Source: RBG-16-64-13 sp964592075 (GTDB lineage Bacteria > Actinomycetota > Thermoleophilia > RBG-16-64-13). From it: a DNA stretch of 64,000 nucleotides. The DNA lies in NCBI GenBank assembly GCA_964592075.1, contig CAZQDY010000003.1, positions 1 to 64,000 on the forward strand, read 5' to 3'. Numbering within the stretch: position 1 is the stretch's first letter; each line of letters starts with the position of its first letter. The notes below the pieces were generated by a model. The model was not told the origin of the DNA. It made no database searches and saw nothing but the letters and a program-made list of their open reading frames with translations. Below are positions 43,453 through 51,425 of this stretch, in pieces. The position numbers were made by a program, and so were the translations under genes.

Positions 43453-43976
43453 CCCGCGGGCTTACGGCACACGATCTGGGCCATGGCGCGTGGAGGGTCT
43501 TTCAGAAGGCCTTCGAACTGGTGGATGATCTCCCAGTCCTGGAACCAGCCGGCCAGCTCGCCGGGCTGCAGCAGGAAGTCCGGGTTGTGAGGCCTGCCGT
43601 ACTTGGGTTGCTCGACGGTGAATGTCTCGTAGATGACGATCCCCCCTTTTCGAAGCGTTCTCCGCAGATGGGGGATGAGCGGCCGGTGAAGGTAGCGGAA
43701 GACTAGGACGGCCCGGTAGTACTCCTCCGGGAGTGGGTTCGCGCCGGTCTCCAGATCGACTTCCCAGAACTCGGCCGCGAGCCCGCGCCGCGCCGCCGAC
43801 CTCCGAGCCTCTTCCAGCGCTTCGGCGGACCGATCCGCGAGGACGACCGGGAGGCCCAGGCCGGCCAGGAAGAGCCCATTCTCGCCCGAGCCGCAGGCCA
43901 GATCCAGAACGGGACCCTCCAGGTCCGCATCCTCCAGGAGGGAGCTGAATCTCAGCAGTACCGGGTTAGGAGCCAT
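43407..43976 (-). CDS. SAM-dependent methyltransferase (TehB-like class I)
   Basis: A 189-residue methyltransferase. Motif I is VLDLACGSGENGLFLAGLG, then VVLADRSAEALEEARRSA (acidic strand end), VDLETGANPL, AVLVFRYLHRPLIPHL, and LRKGGIVIYETF, matching the tellurite-resistance TehB-type group. ATG 43976 follows GGGAGG. The substrate is unknown. Its last 46 bases are shared with ridA on the other strand. Confidence 0.88.
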   Translation of the reverse strand: MAPNPVLLRFSSLLEDADLEGPVLDLACGSGENGLFLAGLGLPVVLADRSAEALEEARRSAARRGLAAEFWEVDLETGANPLPEEYYRAVLVFRYLHRPLIPHLRRTLRKGGIVIYETFTVEQPKYGRPHNPDFLLQPGELAGWFQDWEIIHQFEGLLKDPPRAMAQIVCRKPAGHAQAVASNPIMHSG

Positions 43977-44016
43977 CGAACACCTCCCACACTCGGCCGT
44001 CACAGCCACGCCTGCC

Positions 44017-44047
44017 TTGAGGGCCAAGCGGACGGGCACGCTAAAAT
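44017..44047 (+). promoter_or_regulatory. Possible promoter of the STAS gene
   Basis: TTGAGG (44017-44022) and TAAAAT (44042-44047) are separated by 19 bases. The gene start lies 63 bases downstream with its own GGAGGA site. Confidence 0.35.
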
Positions 44048-44110
44048 GGTATGAAAGCATGTCTTGCCCGCAGGCTCCAGGTTCGCGGTATGACCCGTTC
44101 GGAGGATTAG

Positions 44111-44470
44111 ATGGCGATGCGACTGACAGATGGGATACTGGGGGACATTCCCATGATCGTGACGGCCGGGACCATAGACCACGGCACATGCGGTGATCTA
44201 CAGGCCGCGCTGCGCAGGTGGACGGAGGCCCGCCACAACATCGTCTTCCTGGACCTCACGGACGTCATTCAGATGGACGATGCCGCCCTCTCGGTGCTCG
44301 TGGATTGGGTGCAGGCGCTGCGCGGGCGAGGATGGCTGGGCGTGATCGGTGCGGCCGACGGCGTCCGCCGCTTGTTGGAGGACGCGGGTCTGCTCGCTCA
44401 TCCGAACGTGCGCACCTTCGAGACCCGGCAGGCCGCCCGCGTCGCGACAGGCGAGCGGCAGAGCACCTAA
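44111..44470 (+). CDS. STAS-domain protein (anti-sigma-factor-antagonist-like)
   Basis: A 119-residue single STAS domain: TAGTIDHGTCGDLQAALRRW, IVFLDLTDVIQMDDAALSVLVDWVQALRGRGW, then IGAADGVRRLLEDAGL. The Ser/Thr normally phosphorylated by an anti-sigma kinase (DSSG position) is Asp here, in MDDAALS, so it may be locked in a phospho-mimic or kinase-independent form. ATG has GGAGGATTAG upstream. No RsbW-type kinase is nearby. The next gene, a lipoprotein, starts 12 bases on. Confidence 0.85.
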   Translation: MAMRLTDGILGDIPMIVTAGTIDHGTCGDLQAALRRWTEARHNIVFLDLTDVIQMDDAALSVLVDWVQALRGRGWLGVIGAADGVRRLLEDAGLLAHPNVRTFETRQAARVATGERQST

Positions 44471-44482
44471 GGGACGCGCTCC

Positions 44483-44905
44483 ATGGCTGAGAAGAAGCAC
44501 GAGACACACGCGAAGACAGAATTGCCGTTTGCGCGTCCGGCCTTAGCCATCGCCATGGTTACGTGGCTGGTCCTCATCCCGGCCCTATCGGGGGGTTGCG
44601 CCAAGCTTGGCCCTCCGAGTGGTGAACCATCCATCCGCGGGCCCATCACACATATCACACCGGGTTCAGACGGGCTCGGGACCATCCTCGTCGAGGAGTC
44701 ATCGCCCCAAGGGCTCGACCACGACAAGGCGTCCCTAAGGGTCGGCGAGCACACGAAGCTCCTGAAACGTGGGGATGCCGGCTACGTCGAGATCACTTTC
44801 GATGACATGACGACCGGCATGCTCGTCGAGGCCTGGATCACGGGACCGGTCGCGGAATCCTATCCCGTCCAAGCAGCCGCGGGCGCTGTGGTGCAACTGG
44901 AGTGA
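44483..44905 (+). CDS. Lipoprotein, DUF3221/YobA-like
   Basis: A 140-residue protein with a long N-terminal cytoplasmic lead, a hydrophobic signal (AIAMVTWLVLIPALSGGCAK) with a lipobox cysteine, and a small beta-barrel domain. The pattern GPITHITPGSDGLGTILVEES, then ASLRVGEHTKLLKR, VEITFDDMTTGMLVEAWI and GPVAESYPVQAAA resembles DUF3221/YobA, small outer-face lipoproteins of unknown function. It is probably co-transcribed with the STAS gene and ends immediately before a convergent gene. Confidence 0.78.
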   Translation: MAEKKHETHAKTELPFARPALAIAMVTWLVLIPALSGGCAKLGPPSGEPSIRGPITHITPGSDGLGTILVEESSPQGLDHDKASLRVGEHTKLLKRGDAGYVEITFDDMTTGMLVEAWITGPVAESYPVQAAAGAVVQLE

Positions 44906-45616
44906 TCACCTTGGCACCGGATCCCTCTCTCCGATCCGGCCCCGACGAGGCCCGCGCCTTGCTCCAACAACGCTGAGCGTTATCCCTGTGGCCAGGAGCA
45001 CCACTCCCCCCGCGATCAACCCGATGATCAAGGGCTCGATGATGCCGAATCGCGCGCTGAGTTCCATGTCGACCGCGACCGGCGCGCTCGCATCGCCGTT
45101 CATGATCAGCAGCGCCCAGTCGCCCTCCTGCAACTCCCACTCCAGCGTCTGACTTCCGATCCCGGTGACCTCGGCCACCCAGATGTCCTGTCTCGACGGA
45201 GGACCGGGGAGTGTCGTTCCGTCCACGTGGTCGTATTCCACCGAGCCGGCCCGCAGATCGATGCTCGTGACACGATCTCGGGCGGCGCCGGAGACGTACT
45301 TGGAAACCTGCGCGGTGGAGCCGACGCCGATGAACACCGGGATGGGCAGTCTGGAGGAGCCGGTCACGCGTATAGTGGTCTGGGCATGAGTCAGACCCCA
45401 CCTCTGCCATCGCCCGGCGAGTTGTCCATTGATGTCGGGAGCGGTCAGGGCGAAACCGTTACTGCCTACGGTCTGCGTGGACGTGCTGAAGAACCCGGAG
45501 GGATCACTGTATAGTCGATCGACCACGAGAACGAAGATGCCGGCTGCCACGGACAGGGCCCCCATGAGGGTCAGCAGGACTCCGAGGATCACTGAGACGA
45601 CTTTGAGCAGGCGCAT
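44906..45616 (-). CDS. Membrane-anchored protein with two terminal helices, unknown function
   Basis: A 236-residue protein with one N-terminal helix (VVSVILGVLLTLMGALSVAAGIFVLVVDRL), an outer domain of about 150 residues rich in beta strands, and a C-terminal helix (FGIIEPLIIGLIAGGVVLLATGITLSVVGA) with a basic tail. This arrangement recurs in actinobacterial hypothetical proteins that I cannot name. ATG 45616 is set by a TAAACT -10-like box (45629-45624) seven bases upstream and the absence of a ribosome site, suggesting a leaderless transcript. The longer frame to 46087 is antisense to ydeI. Confidence 0.75.
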   Translation of the reverse strand: MRLLKVVSVILGVLLTLMGALSVAAGIFVLVVDRLYSDPSGFFSTSTQTVGSNGFALTAPDINGQLAGRWQRWGLTHAQTTIRVTGSSRLPIPVFIGVGSTAQVSKYVSGAARDRVTSIDLRAGSVEYDHVDGTTLPGPPSRQDIWVAEVTGIGSQTLEWELQEGDWALLIMNGDASAPVAVDMELSARFGIIEPLIIGLIAGGVVLLATGITLSVVGARRGPRRGRIGERDPVPR

Positions 45617-45635
45617 CGACCCAAGTTTACACGAG

Positions 45636-46169
45636 GTGCTCCGCTCCTCATCTCGAGCCGGATGGCGTTCATAGCTTGAGGCCAACCACGCGCTCGCCAC
45701 CGAGGCTCGAGTCGCGATCCTCAAGAAGCGTCTGAGCCCGCCTCCGCTTACGCTCAAGGAGGTGCAGGAGGAGGCGCTCTCCTCCGGGTGGATCGACACC
45801 ACGGGCCGCCGCCTCGACGACTCCACTTTCATGTTGCGGCTCACTCCGCGCCGGCCGAACAGTGAATGGTCGATGACGAACGCGCGGCGGGTCGAAAGAC
45901 AGGCGGCGCAGCGCCTGATGACGGAAGCAGGCTGGAGAAGCGTCGAAGAGGCTAAGCGCAACAGCCAATGGAATCTCGTGATGCCGGTGGAAGAGGTCGA
46001 TCTGATCCCGCCGGTGCTTGACGATGCTCTGCGCGCCACGCCCGGTGGCCGGGAGAGATACCCGGCCCTCCCCCGCACACGCCGCAAGCAGATGCTGCGC
46101 TCGGTCTTGAGCGCGAAGACCGAGACGACCCGGCAGGGCCCGTGCGGGCCCTGCCGGGTCGCCTCTTGA
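45636..46169 (+). pseudogene. YdeI/OmpD-associated-family gene with amber stop and altered 3' end
   Basis: The family is recognisable: LEANHALATEARVAILKK, then LTLKEVQEEALSSGWID, RRLDDSTFMLRLTPRRP and WSMTNARRVERQAA. Just upstream, in the same frame, SSSRAGWRS is followed by TAG at 45672-45674 and then LEANH. Relatives have a Trp there (RAWLEANH), so TGG has become TAG. At the 3' end the frame runs into a perfect terminator-like hairpin (46131-46158) instead of the family's C-terminal helix, so both ends are damaged. GTG 45636 is a possible original start. An ATG or GTG after the stop could give a truncated product. Confidence 0.72.
46131..46158. terminator. Perfect 12-bp hairpin
   Basis: CCGGCAGGGCCC-GTGC-GGGCCCTGCCGG. 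It lies between the degraded ydeI gene and the convergent SIMPL gene, probably terminating both, and forms the last readable codons of the ydeI frame. Confidence 0.8.
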
Positions 46170-46215
46170 GTCCTCGGCCATCGCGGCCCTCAACGCGGCA
46201 ACCGTGTGCCCTGTG

Positions 46216-46995
46216 TCAGCGGCTCATCCTGTAGGTGACGGTGACGTTCGCGCTCACGTCCAGACTCTGCGGGGTGATCGGCGGCGGAGTAACGGCCCCC
46301 GCGCCGGCCGTGGACTCTTGCCTGTCCCATACCGGGTAGACCTGCGAGGACGAGCTCTGGTTGATGATCAGCGCTTCCCCCAGCTTCACGCCCTGGTCGG
46401 CGGCGATGGCCTGGGCCGTGCTCTTGGCGTTGGCAAGCGCCCGCGAGAGCGCCGCGGCGACGGCCGGGCTGTTGTCGGAGAGCTCCCAGCTAGGGCCGTA
46501 CACGTTGTCGGCGCCGGCCTCGACCACGGCCGCGTAGATCTTGCCGATGAGGGCAAGATCGGTAAAGGTCACCGTGACCGTGTTCTCGGCACGGTATCCG
46601 GTCGGCGTCTGCGGAACCGTCCTGCTCTCAGGAGAATAGTTGGGGTAGACGACGACGTTGGCGGTCGCGATATCCTTGCCGGCGACGCCCTCACTCTTCA
46701 AGCGGTCCAGGACCTTCTGCGTGTCCTTGGAGTTGGCGTCGAGCGCCTCCGCCGCGGTGGTCGCGTCGTTCTGCACGCTCACCCGGATGGTCGCCTTGTC
46801 GGGCATCGCGCTCGTCTGGCCGAAGCCCGAGACGACGATGGTGTTGACGAGCGAGCCCGAAGCGCCGGCCGGATCGGTCTCCGCCTTCACGGTCGACTCG
46901 CCACCGGCGACGAATACCCAGACCAGCGCCAGGGCGACCACCAGAGCGACAGCCGGCAGGACCAGTCTCTTGTCGAACAGATGATTGGTGCTCAT
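46216..46995 (-). CDS. SIMPL-domain (DUF541) exported protein
   Basis: A 259-residue protein with an N-terminal membrane anchor (VLPAVALVVALALVWVFVAGG) and a SIMPL domain outside. Landmarks: IVVSGFGQTSAMPDKATIRVSV, DIATANVVVYPNYS, GYRAENTVTVTFTDLALIGKI, and the C-terminal AKSTAQAIAADQGVKLGEALII. The family forms oligomeric outer-face assemblies; its role is unclear, with links to oxidative stress reported for relatives. ATG has GGGGGAGGAAC upstream. It is divergent from the HTH-ankyrin operon. Confidence 0.9.
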   Translation of the reverse strand: MSTNHLFDKRLVLPAVALVVALALVWVFVAGGESTVKAETDPAGASGSLVNTIVVSGFGQTSAMPDKATIRVSVQNDATTAAEALDANSKDTQKVLDRLKSEGVAGKDIATANVVVYPNYSPESRTVPQTPTGYRAENTVTVTFTDLALIGKIYAAVVEAGADNVYGPSWELSDNSPAVAAALSRALANAKSTAQAIAADQGVKLGEALIINQSSSSQVYPVWDRQESTAGAGAVTPPPITPQSLDVSANVTVTYRMSR

Positions 46996-47146
46996 TGTTC
47001 CTCCCCCGATGATTCATCATGTGGACGCGGCTGAGACGCCGCCCCACGGACAACGGTTCCATTAGCCCGTGTACGGGTTACACTCTAACCAGCAAGGCCC
47101 CGGTCGTGTTGGCGGCAACGGTATCCGGGCTGTACAAGGGGGCGTG

Positions 47147-47620
47147 ATGAGAGAAGAAGAGGTCGAGTGGGTTAGAGACGCCTTTGCCGGCGGCAGAGTG
47201 AAGATACTGCGCCTCGTGACGGATCACTCGGTACACGATTGTGGCAAAGCCGCGGGCATCACCGGCGGGGCTTGGTGGAGACTCGAGAGCGGCGAGTCGA
47301 TCACGCCCTACCGGGCCGAGACCGTCTATCCCGTATTGCGCAGACTGCAGAACGGCGAGCGCCTCGACGAGGAGGCCGCCGCCGAGGCGGTGGGCGCCGA
47401 AGCGGTGACGGAGGACGAGGCCACGAAGCAGACGCGCCATGAGGTCGCTCTGTTGATCGCGGCCGACAGCCTCATGAGCCTCAGCCCGGCCGAGCTGGTC
47501 AAGGCTGCACCGTCCTGGAACTCGGCTATGGTCCGCGAAACGCGCAACGTCGCGCGGCGCGTCCTGCGCCGCCGCATCCTCGACCTCGGCGGCGAACCTC
47601 CGGCGGAGGAGTCGCGATGA
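47147..47620 (+). CDS. Putative helix-turn-helix DNA-binding protein
   Basis: A 157-residue soluble protein. Residues 10-65 look like an XRE/Cro-type fold (GRVKILRLVTDHSVHDCGKAAGITGGAWWRLESGES), followed by an acidic Ala/Glu-rich linker and a helical C-terminus (LSPAELVKAAPSWNSAMVRETRNVARRVLRRRILDLG). ATG 47147 is chosen inside a longer open frame because it begins at the first conserved-looking acidic helix; the ribosome site is weak (AAGGGGGC). Its stop overlaps the ankyrin gene by ATGA, so the two form one unit. No family is assigned with certainty. Confidence 0.68.
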   Translation: MREEEVEWVRDAFAGGRVKILRLVTDHSVHDCGKAAGITGGAWWRLESGESITPYRAETVYPVLRRLQNGERLDEEAAAEAVGAEAVTEDEATKQTRHEVALLIAADSLMSLSPAELVKAAPSWNSAMVRETRNVARRVLRRRILDLGGEPPAEESR

Positions 47621-48660
47621 CCAAGGAGACATACGAGAATCTGCGCAAACGCGCTTTGGCTCGCCGCTCGGCCGACCTGGGACTCAGCCGCATCCCCGGG
47701 CGTCCGGTCTGGGGTGTCATCATGGAGATAGGCGCGAAGGACGGCGTGACCAGCGTGGTAGCGACCGATGACGGCGTCCTGAGCCTGCTCACGAGCGCCG
47801 GCGGCGCCATCCACCTCACCAAGGACGACTGGCCCTGCAGCGCCGGCACAAGGCTCATCGGCGCCGCGGGCGACTACCTGTTCCAGTGTTCACCGGCCTG
47901 GGCATACCCACTCCCGGAGAACGGCATGACCAGGTTCTATCTCCTCACGTTCGACGGAGTCATGACGGCGGAGGCGCCGCTGGCGGAGCTGGCATCCGGC
48001 AGGAGCCCCTTCTCCAACCTGTACTACGACGGCCACGATGCGTGCTTCCTCGCGCGACTGGTGACTGAGAACCCTGACTGGAGGTCGCACAGACCGGCGA
48101 CCGGCGCCGGGTTGGCGCCGGAAGGTCAAGCGGCGGCGAAGCCGCCGGCTGACGAGACTGAGGATGCCGAGGCTCCACCCGCCGAACCTCCCGGGAGCGA
48201 CCTGCTCCTGCGTGCGGCTGCCGACGACAACGTCGACGAGGTGGCAACGCTGCTTGCGCAAGGGCACAGCTTCGGCCCCAACCCCAAGGGGATCACGCCT
48301 CTGATGGCGGCCGCGCACGCCGGAGCGCTGGAGCCTCTACGCCTGCTGCTGGCGGCGCAAGCACCGGTTGACCTACGGGATATCCAGGGCTATACGGCCC
48401 TGATGCTGGCCTGCAACGCGGGCCACGATGTGTGTGCGCGCCTACTGCTCGGTGCCGGAGCCGATATCCAGGCAGGCGACCATGAGGGCTTCACAGCCAT
48501 CATGTTCGCCGCCAAGAACGGTCATAACAGGGTCGTGCGGCTGCTCATGGAGCGCGGCGCCGATCCCACGGCGACCACCGATGCCGGCCTCTCCGCCATC
48601 AGCCTGGCCACCCAGAAGGGACATACCCAGACGGTGTCGATCCTTCTGGGTAAGAGTTGA
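47617..48660 (+). CDS. Ankyrin-repeat protein with novel N-terminal domain
   Basis: A 347-residue cytoplasmic protein. Residues 1-150 form an unrecognised alpha/beta domain (RPVWGVIMEIGAKDGVTSVVA, GAIHLTKDDWPC, FYLLTFDGVMTAEAPL). An Ala/Pro/Glu linker follows. Residues 200-347 contain four ankyrin repeats: GITPLMAAAHAGALEPLRLLL, GYTALMLACNAGHDVCARLLL, GFTAIMFAAKNGHNRVVRLLM and GLSAISLATQKGHTQTVSILL. Ankyrin repeats are protein-binding surfaces. ATGA coupling to the HTH protein suggests that one regulates the other. Confidence 0.88.
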   Translation: MTKETYENLRKRALARRSADLGLSRIPGRPVWGVIMEIGAKDGVTSVVATDDGVLSLLTSAGGAIHLTKDDWPCSAGTRLIGAAGDYLFQCSPAWAYPLPENGMTRFYLLTFDGVMTAEAPLAELASGRSPFSNLYYDGHDACFLARLVTENPDWRSHRPATGAGLAPEGQAAAKPPADETEDAEAPPAEPPGSDLLLRAAADDNVDEVATLLAQGHSFGPNPKGITPLMAAAHAGALEPLRLLLAAQAPVDLRDIQGYTALMLACNAGHDVCARLLLGAGADIQAGDHEGFTAIMFAAKNGHNRVVRLLMERGADPTATTDAGLSAISLATQKGHTQTVSILLGKS

Positions 48661-48670
48661 GCGCCCTGCT

Positions 48671-48955
48671 CTAGGCCTCGATCTCCAGCACGTCCTCCAC
48701 CACGTTCACGATGGACCAGATGCCTGAGGTTGCCCATTCCATGGCTTCGTGGGTCTCCAGCCCGCTCGCGAACTTCCGCGCTCCGTCCAGGTCGCTCCAC
48801 TCGAAGACCACGTACACCAGCGAGGGGTCGTCGGGACTGCGGAAGACCTTGCCGCCCTTGGAGCCGAGTGTCCGCCGCCGCGCCATATCCGACCGGAAGA
48901 TGTTCTCGAACTCCGACCAATCGCCGATCTTGTGTTCCACAAAGACGTACGCCAT
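48671..48955 (-). CDS. Small dimeric alpha-beta-barrel protein (ABM/NIPSNAP-like)
   Basis: A 94-residue ferredoxin-like protein: YVFVEHKIGDWSEFENIF, RTLGSKGGKVFRSPDDPSLVYVVFEWSDLDGARKFASGLE, then EWATSGIWSIVNVVEDVLEIE. This matches the dimeric alpha-beta-barrel superfamily (antibiotic-biosynthesis monooxygenase and relatives). No cofactor site is evident. ATG 48955 follows AAAGGACCGAG. It is convergent with the ankyrin gene. Confidence 0.75.
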   Translation of the reverse strand: MAYVFVEHKIGDWSEFENIFRSDMARRRTLGSKGGKVFRSPDDPSLVYVVFEWSDLDGARKFASGLETHEAMEWATSGIWSIVNVVEDVLEIEA

Positions 48956-49045
48956 GTCTCGGTCCTTTCTGAGGCATCTACCCACGGGGCCAGCATCCAG
49001 CATACCTCCCTGACGACCGGAGGTGGCAGGAGAAGGAGCGCCGGG

Positions 49046-49930
49046 TCACCGCTCCTTGCGTCCCAGAAAGGGGACCAAGACCGGGGTCCGCCGCTTGTAG
49101 GCCTCGTACGGCTCTTGCCCACCCCACGTCGCGTCGGCCTTCTTCTCGAGAAGCGGCACGCCGCTTACACGGGTGATTAGCAGGTAGACGAAGACCGGCG
49201 AGATAAGGGTGGCGCACTGCCAGCCTCGCAGCACCGGCAGGGCGATGAGCGCAATCCCCACCCACAGGGTGATCTCGCCGAAGTAGTTCGGATGCCGGGA
49301 GATCGACCAGAGGCCTGAGGTGATGAACGAGCCCTTGTTGGCGGGGTCTGCGCGGAAGCGGCTCTTCTGATAGTCGGCGGTGGCCTCGAACGCGAAGCCG
49401 ATGACCCACACGGCCAGGCCCACGAACGCGAAGACGTCAAGCGCCTTGAGTTCGGTCGACGTCACCGCGGCCAACGCGGCCGCGAGCGTCAGGCTCACCC
49501 ATAGCCCCTGGAGCGTCCAGGTCATGAGCAGCCGGGTAAACGAACGCTTGATCTCGTCGAAGCGGTCATCTCTGCCGGCCCTGCGCACCCGGCGGAAGAG
49601 GAACGGCCCCAAGCGTGCCGCCCACACGAGCACGAGCACGAGCAACATGATCGAGCGGGCGTCGGTGGCCCCGCTCAAGACGACCGCGATCACGATGGCG
49701 GAGATGTACGTGAAGCTGCCCGTGAGGTCGTAGTAGCGCTCCGTCCGCCCCAGATAGGACGGCACGAACGACAGCCACTGCACGGCAAAGATGTAGCAGA
49801 CGACGAGTGCGAAGACCGGCATGCTCCCCACGGTGACCCCGCCTTGAGAGCCCGCCCAGGCAAAGAAGGCCCCGACCCCCACGACCCCGAGCGAAGCAAC
49901 GATCGACGAGACTGCCTTCTTGTCGGCCAT
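49046..49930 (-). CDS. DUF1295 (steroid 5-alpha-reductase-like) membrane protein
   Basis: A 294-residue integral-membrane protein with seven or more helices. The family motifs are DLTGSFTYISAI near the front and, at the C-terminus, GSFITSGLWSISRHPNYFGEITLWVGIAL and PLLEKKADATWGGQEPYEAYKRRTPVLVPFL, which form the NADPH/lipid-binding part of the 5-alpha-reductase/isoprenylcysteine-methyltransferase fold. The substrate is unknown, presumably an isoprenoid or lipid enone. It is monocistronic. Confidence 0.92.
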   Translation of the reverse strand: MADKKAVSSIVASLGVVGVGAFFAWAGSQGGVTVGSMPVFALVVCYIFAVQWLSFVPSYLGRTERYYDLTGSFTYISAIVIAVVLSGATDARSIMLLVLVLVWAARLGPFLFRRVRRAGRDDRFDEIKRSFTRLLMTWTLQGLWVSLTLAAALAAVTSTELKALDVFAFVGLAVWVIGFAFEATADYQKSRFRADPANKGSFITSGLWSISRHPNYFGEITLWVGIALIALPVLRGWQCATLISPVFVYLLITRVSGVPLLEKKADATWGGQEPYEAYKRRTPVLVPFLGRKER

Positions 49931-50081
49931 CTGACGCTCCTAACGAACGGCGCGGCATCCGTCAACGCACGGATTATGGTAACAGCCCGCGCCCGCTACG
50001 GGCCCGGCGCTCCTCTATCCGGCCGTGCTCCGGGGGCTCTCGAGGCCGTGGGCCCGGGCGCGGTGATAGGATGAGGCCCAT

Positions 50082-51425
50082 ATGGCAAAGCCCGTCAGTC
50101 CCCTTGTAAACAACATCGTACTGGTCGCAGGCTTCGGGGCGCTGATCGGGGCCGCGTGGATGGGCTATTCCGCGTTGGTCGTCCTCCTGGGCCTGGCCTT
50201 GGCCACCGGTCTCGTGACCAAGCTGTGGAGCCGTCTCTGTCTGAAGGGCGTGGCCTGCGAGCGCAGGCTGAGCGAGCGCCGGGTGTTCCCCGACGACGAG
50301 GTGCTGCTCACCCTGCGCGTCGTCAATCGCAAGGTCCTGCCCCTCCCCTGGATCGAGGTCCGGGACGAGATGCCCGCCTCCTTGGCGTCCACCGCGACCA
50401 CGCAGGCCGGCTTACCTGGGGGCCCAACTCCCCAAACCAGGCCGGATCCGCCCGCCGAGGCCGCCGAGCGGCCGGGTTTCGTGACTCTGTCGCGCTCCAC
50501 TCCTCTGCTCTGGTACTCGGCCGCCACCTTCACGCAGCGACTGGTTTCTTCCGCCCGCGGCTACTATCCCCTGGGCCCTCTCTCCGTGACATCCGGCGAC
50601 ATCTTCGGACTTCACCCGCGCAGCCGCGTGCAGGGCGATCTCGACCACCTCATCGTGTATCCCCGCACCTACCCCCTCGCGGAATTCGGGATCGCGTCGC
50701 TCTCCCATCTTGGTGACACCAGGTCGGAACTGCATGTGTTTGACGACCCGTCGCGCCTCAAGGGGGTGCGAGAGTATCTTCCCGGTGACAGTCTGCGCCG
50801 CATCCACTGGAAGGCCAGCGCCCGCAGCCGGGCGCTCCAAGTGAAGCTCTTCGAGCCGACCACCGACCTAAAGGTGGCGGTGTTCCTGGCCACGGACACC
50901 TTCGAGGAGCTGCCCGAGGACGACCTCGAACTCGGCATCAGCGCGGCGGCTTCGGTGGCCCGGCACCTCCTCGAGAGAGACGTGCAGACCGGGCTCTTCG
51001 CCAACACCAAGCTGGCAGACACGGGCCGGCCGGCGCGCATCGCGCCTGCCGGCGGCACCCTCCAACTGGCCGACATCCTGGAGGCGCTCGCGAAGGCTAC
51101 CGCGGAGGCGGATGGACCCTTCATCGACTTCTTCGACCGTGAGCGCAGCGAGCTGGGGTTCGGCGGCGCCCTGGTCTTCGTGGTGGGCCGGGTTTCCCCC
51201 GAGCTCGGGCTGCTGTTGACCGATCTCACGCGGGCCGGGAGACGCGTGCTGGGTTTCCATGTCGGCCCGCGCGGTCAGGACTCCTGCGCGGCCGGTCTGC
51301 AGTGGCATCAGGTGCGCCATCCTGGCCCGTGCTCCGATGAGGAAGTGGACGCGGGGGCGGCGGCGCAGGTCGGGGTGGCCGGGACGGTCGAGGAAGCGCC
51401 CTCCGATGACGCCGCGGTGGCCTGA
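50082..51425 (+). CDS. DUF58-domain membrane protein
   Basis: A 447-residue protein with two N-terminal helices (IVLVAGFGALIGAAWMGYSALVVLLGLAL) and an outer beta domain. The DUF58 core is FDDPSRLKGVREYLPGDSLRRIHWKASARSRALQVKLFEP, the typical RxYxPGDxxRxIHW signature leading into a von-Willebrand-A-like fold. DUF58 proteins accompany MoxR ATPases as their VWA partner. The next gene, DUF4129, starts at its last base, and MoxR follows. A TAGGAT box and GAGG lie just before the ATG. Confidence 0.92.
   Translation: MAKPVSPLVNNIVLVAGFGALIGAAWMGYSALVVLLGLALATGLVTKLWSRLCLKGVACERRLSERRVFPDDEVLLTLRVVNRKVLPLPWIEVRDEMPASLASTATTQAGLPGGPTPQTRPDPPAEAAERPGFVTLSRSTPLLWYSAATFTQRLVSSARGYYPLGPLSVTSGDIFGLHPRSRVQGDLDHLIVYPRTYPLAEFGIASLSHLGDTRSELHVFDDPSRLKGVREYLPGDSLRRIHWKASARSRALQVKLFEPTTDLKVAVFLATDTFEELPEDDLELGISAAASVARHLLERDVQTGLFANTKLADTGRPARIAPAGGTLQLADILEALAKATAEADGPFIDFFDRERSELGFGGALVFVVGRVSPELGLLLTDLTRAGRRVLGFHVGPRGQDSCAAGLQWHQVRHPGPCSDEEVDAGAAAQVGVAGTVEEAPSDDAAVA

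Noticed and set aside
45672..45674. TAG in the YdeI gene as pyrrolysine
   Set aside because: The position is a conserved Trp, not Lys; the gene is not of a pyrrolysine-using family, and the 3' end is also damaged.
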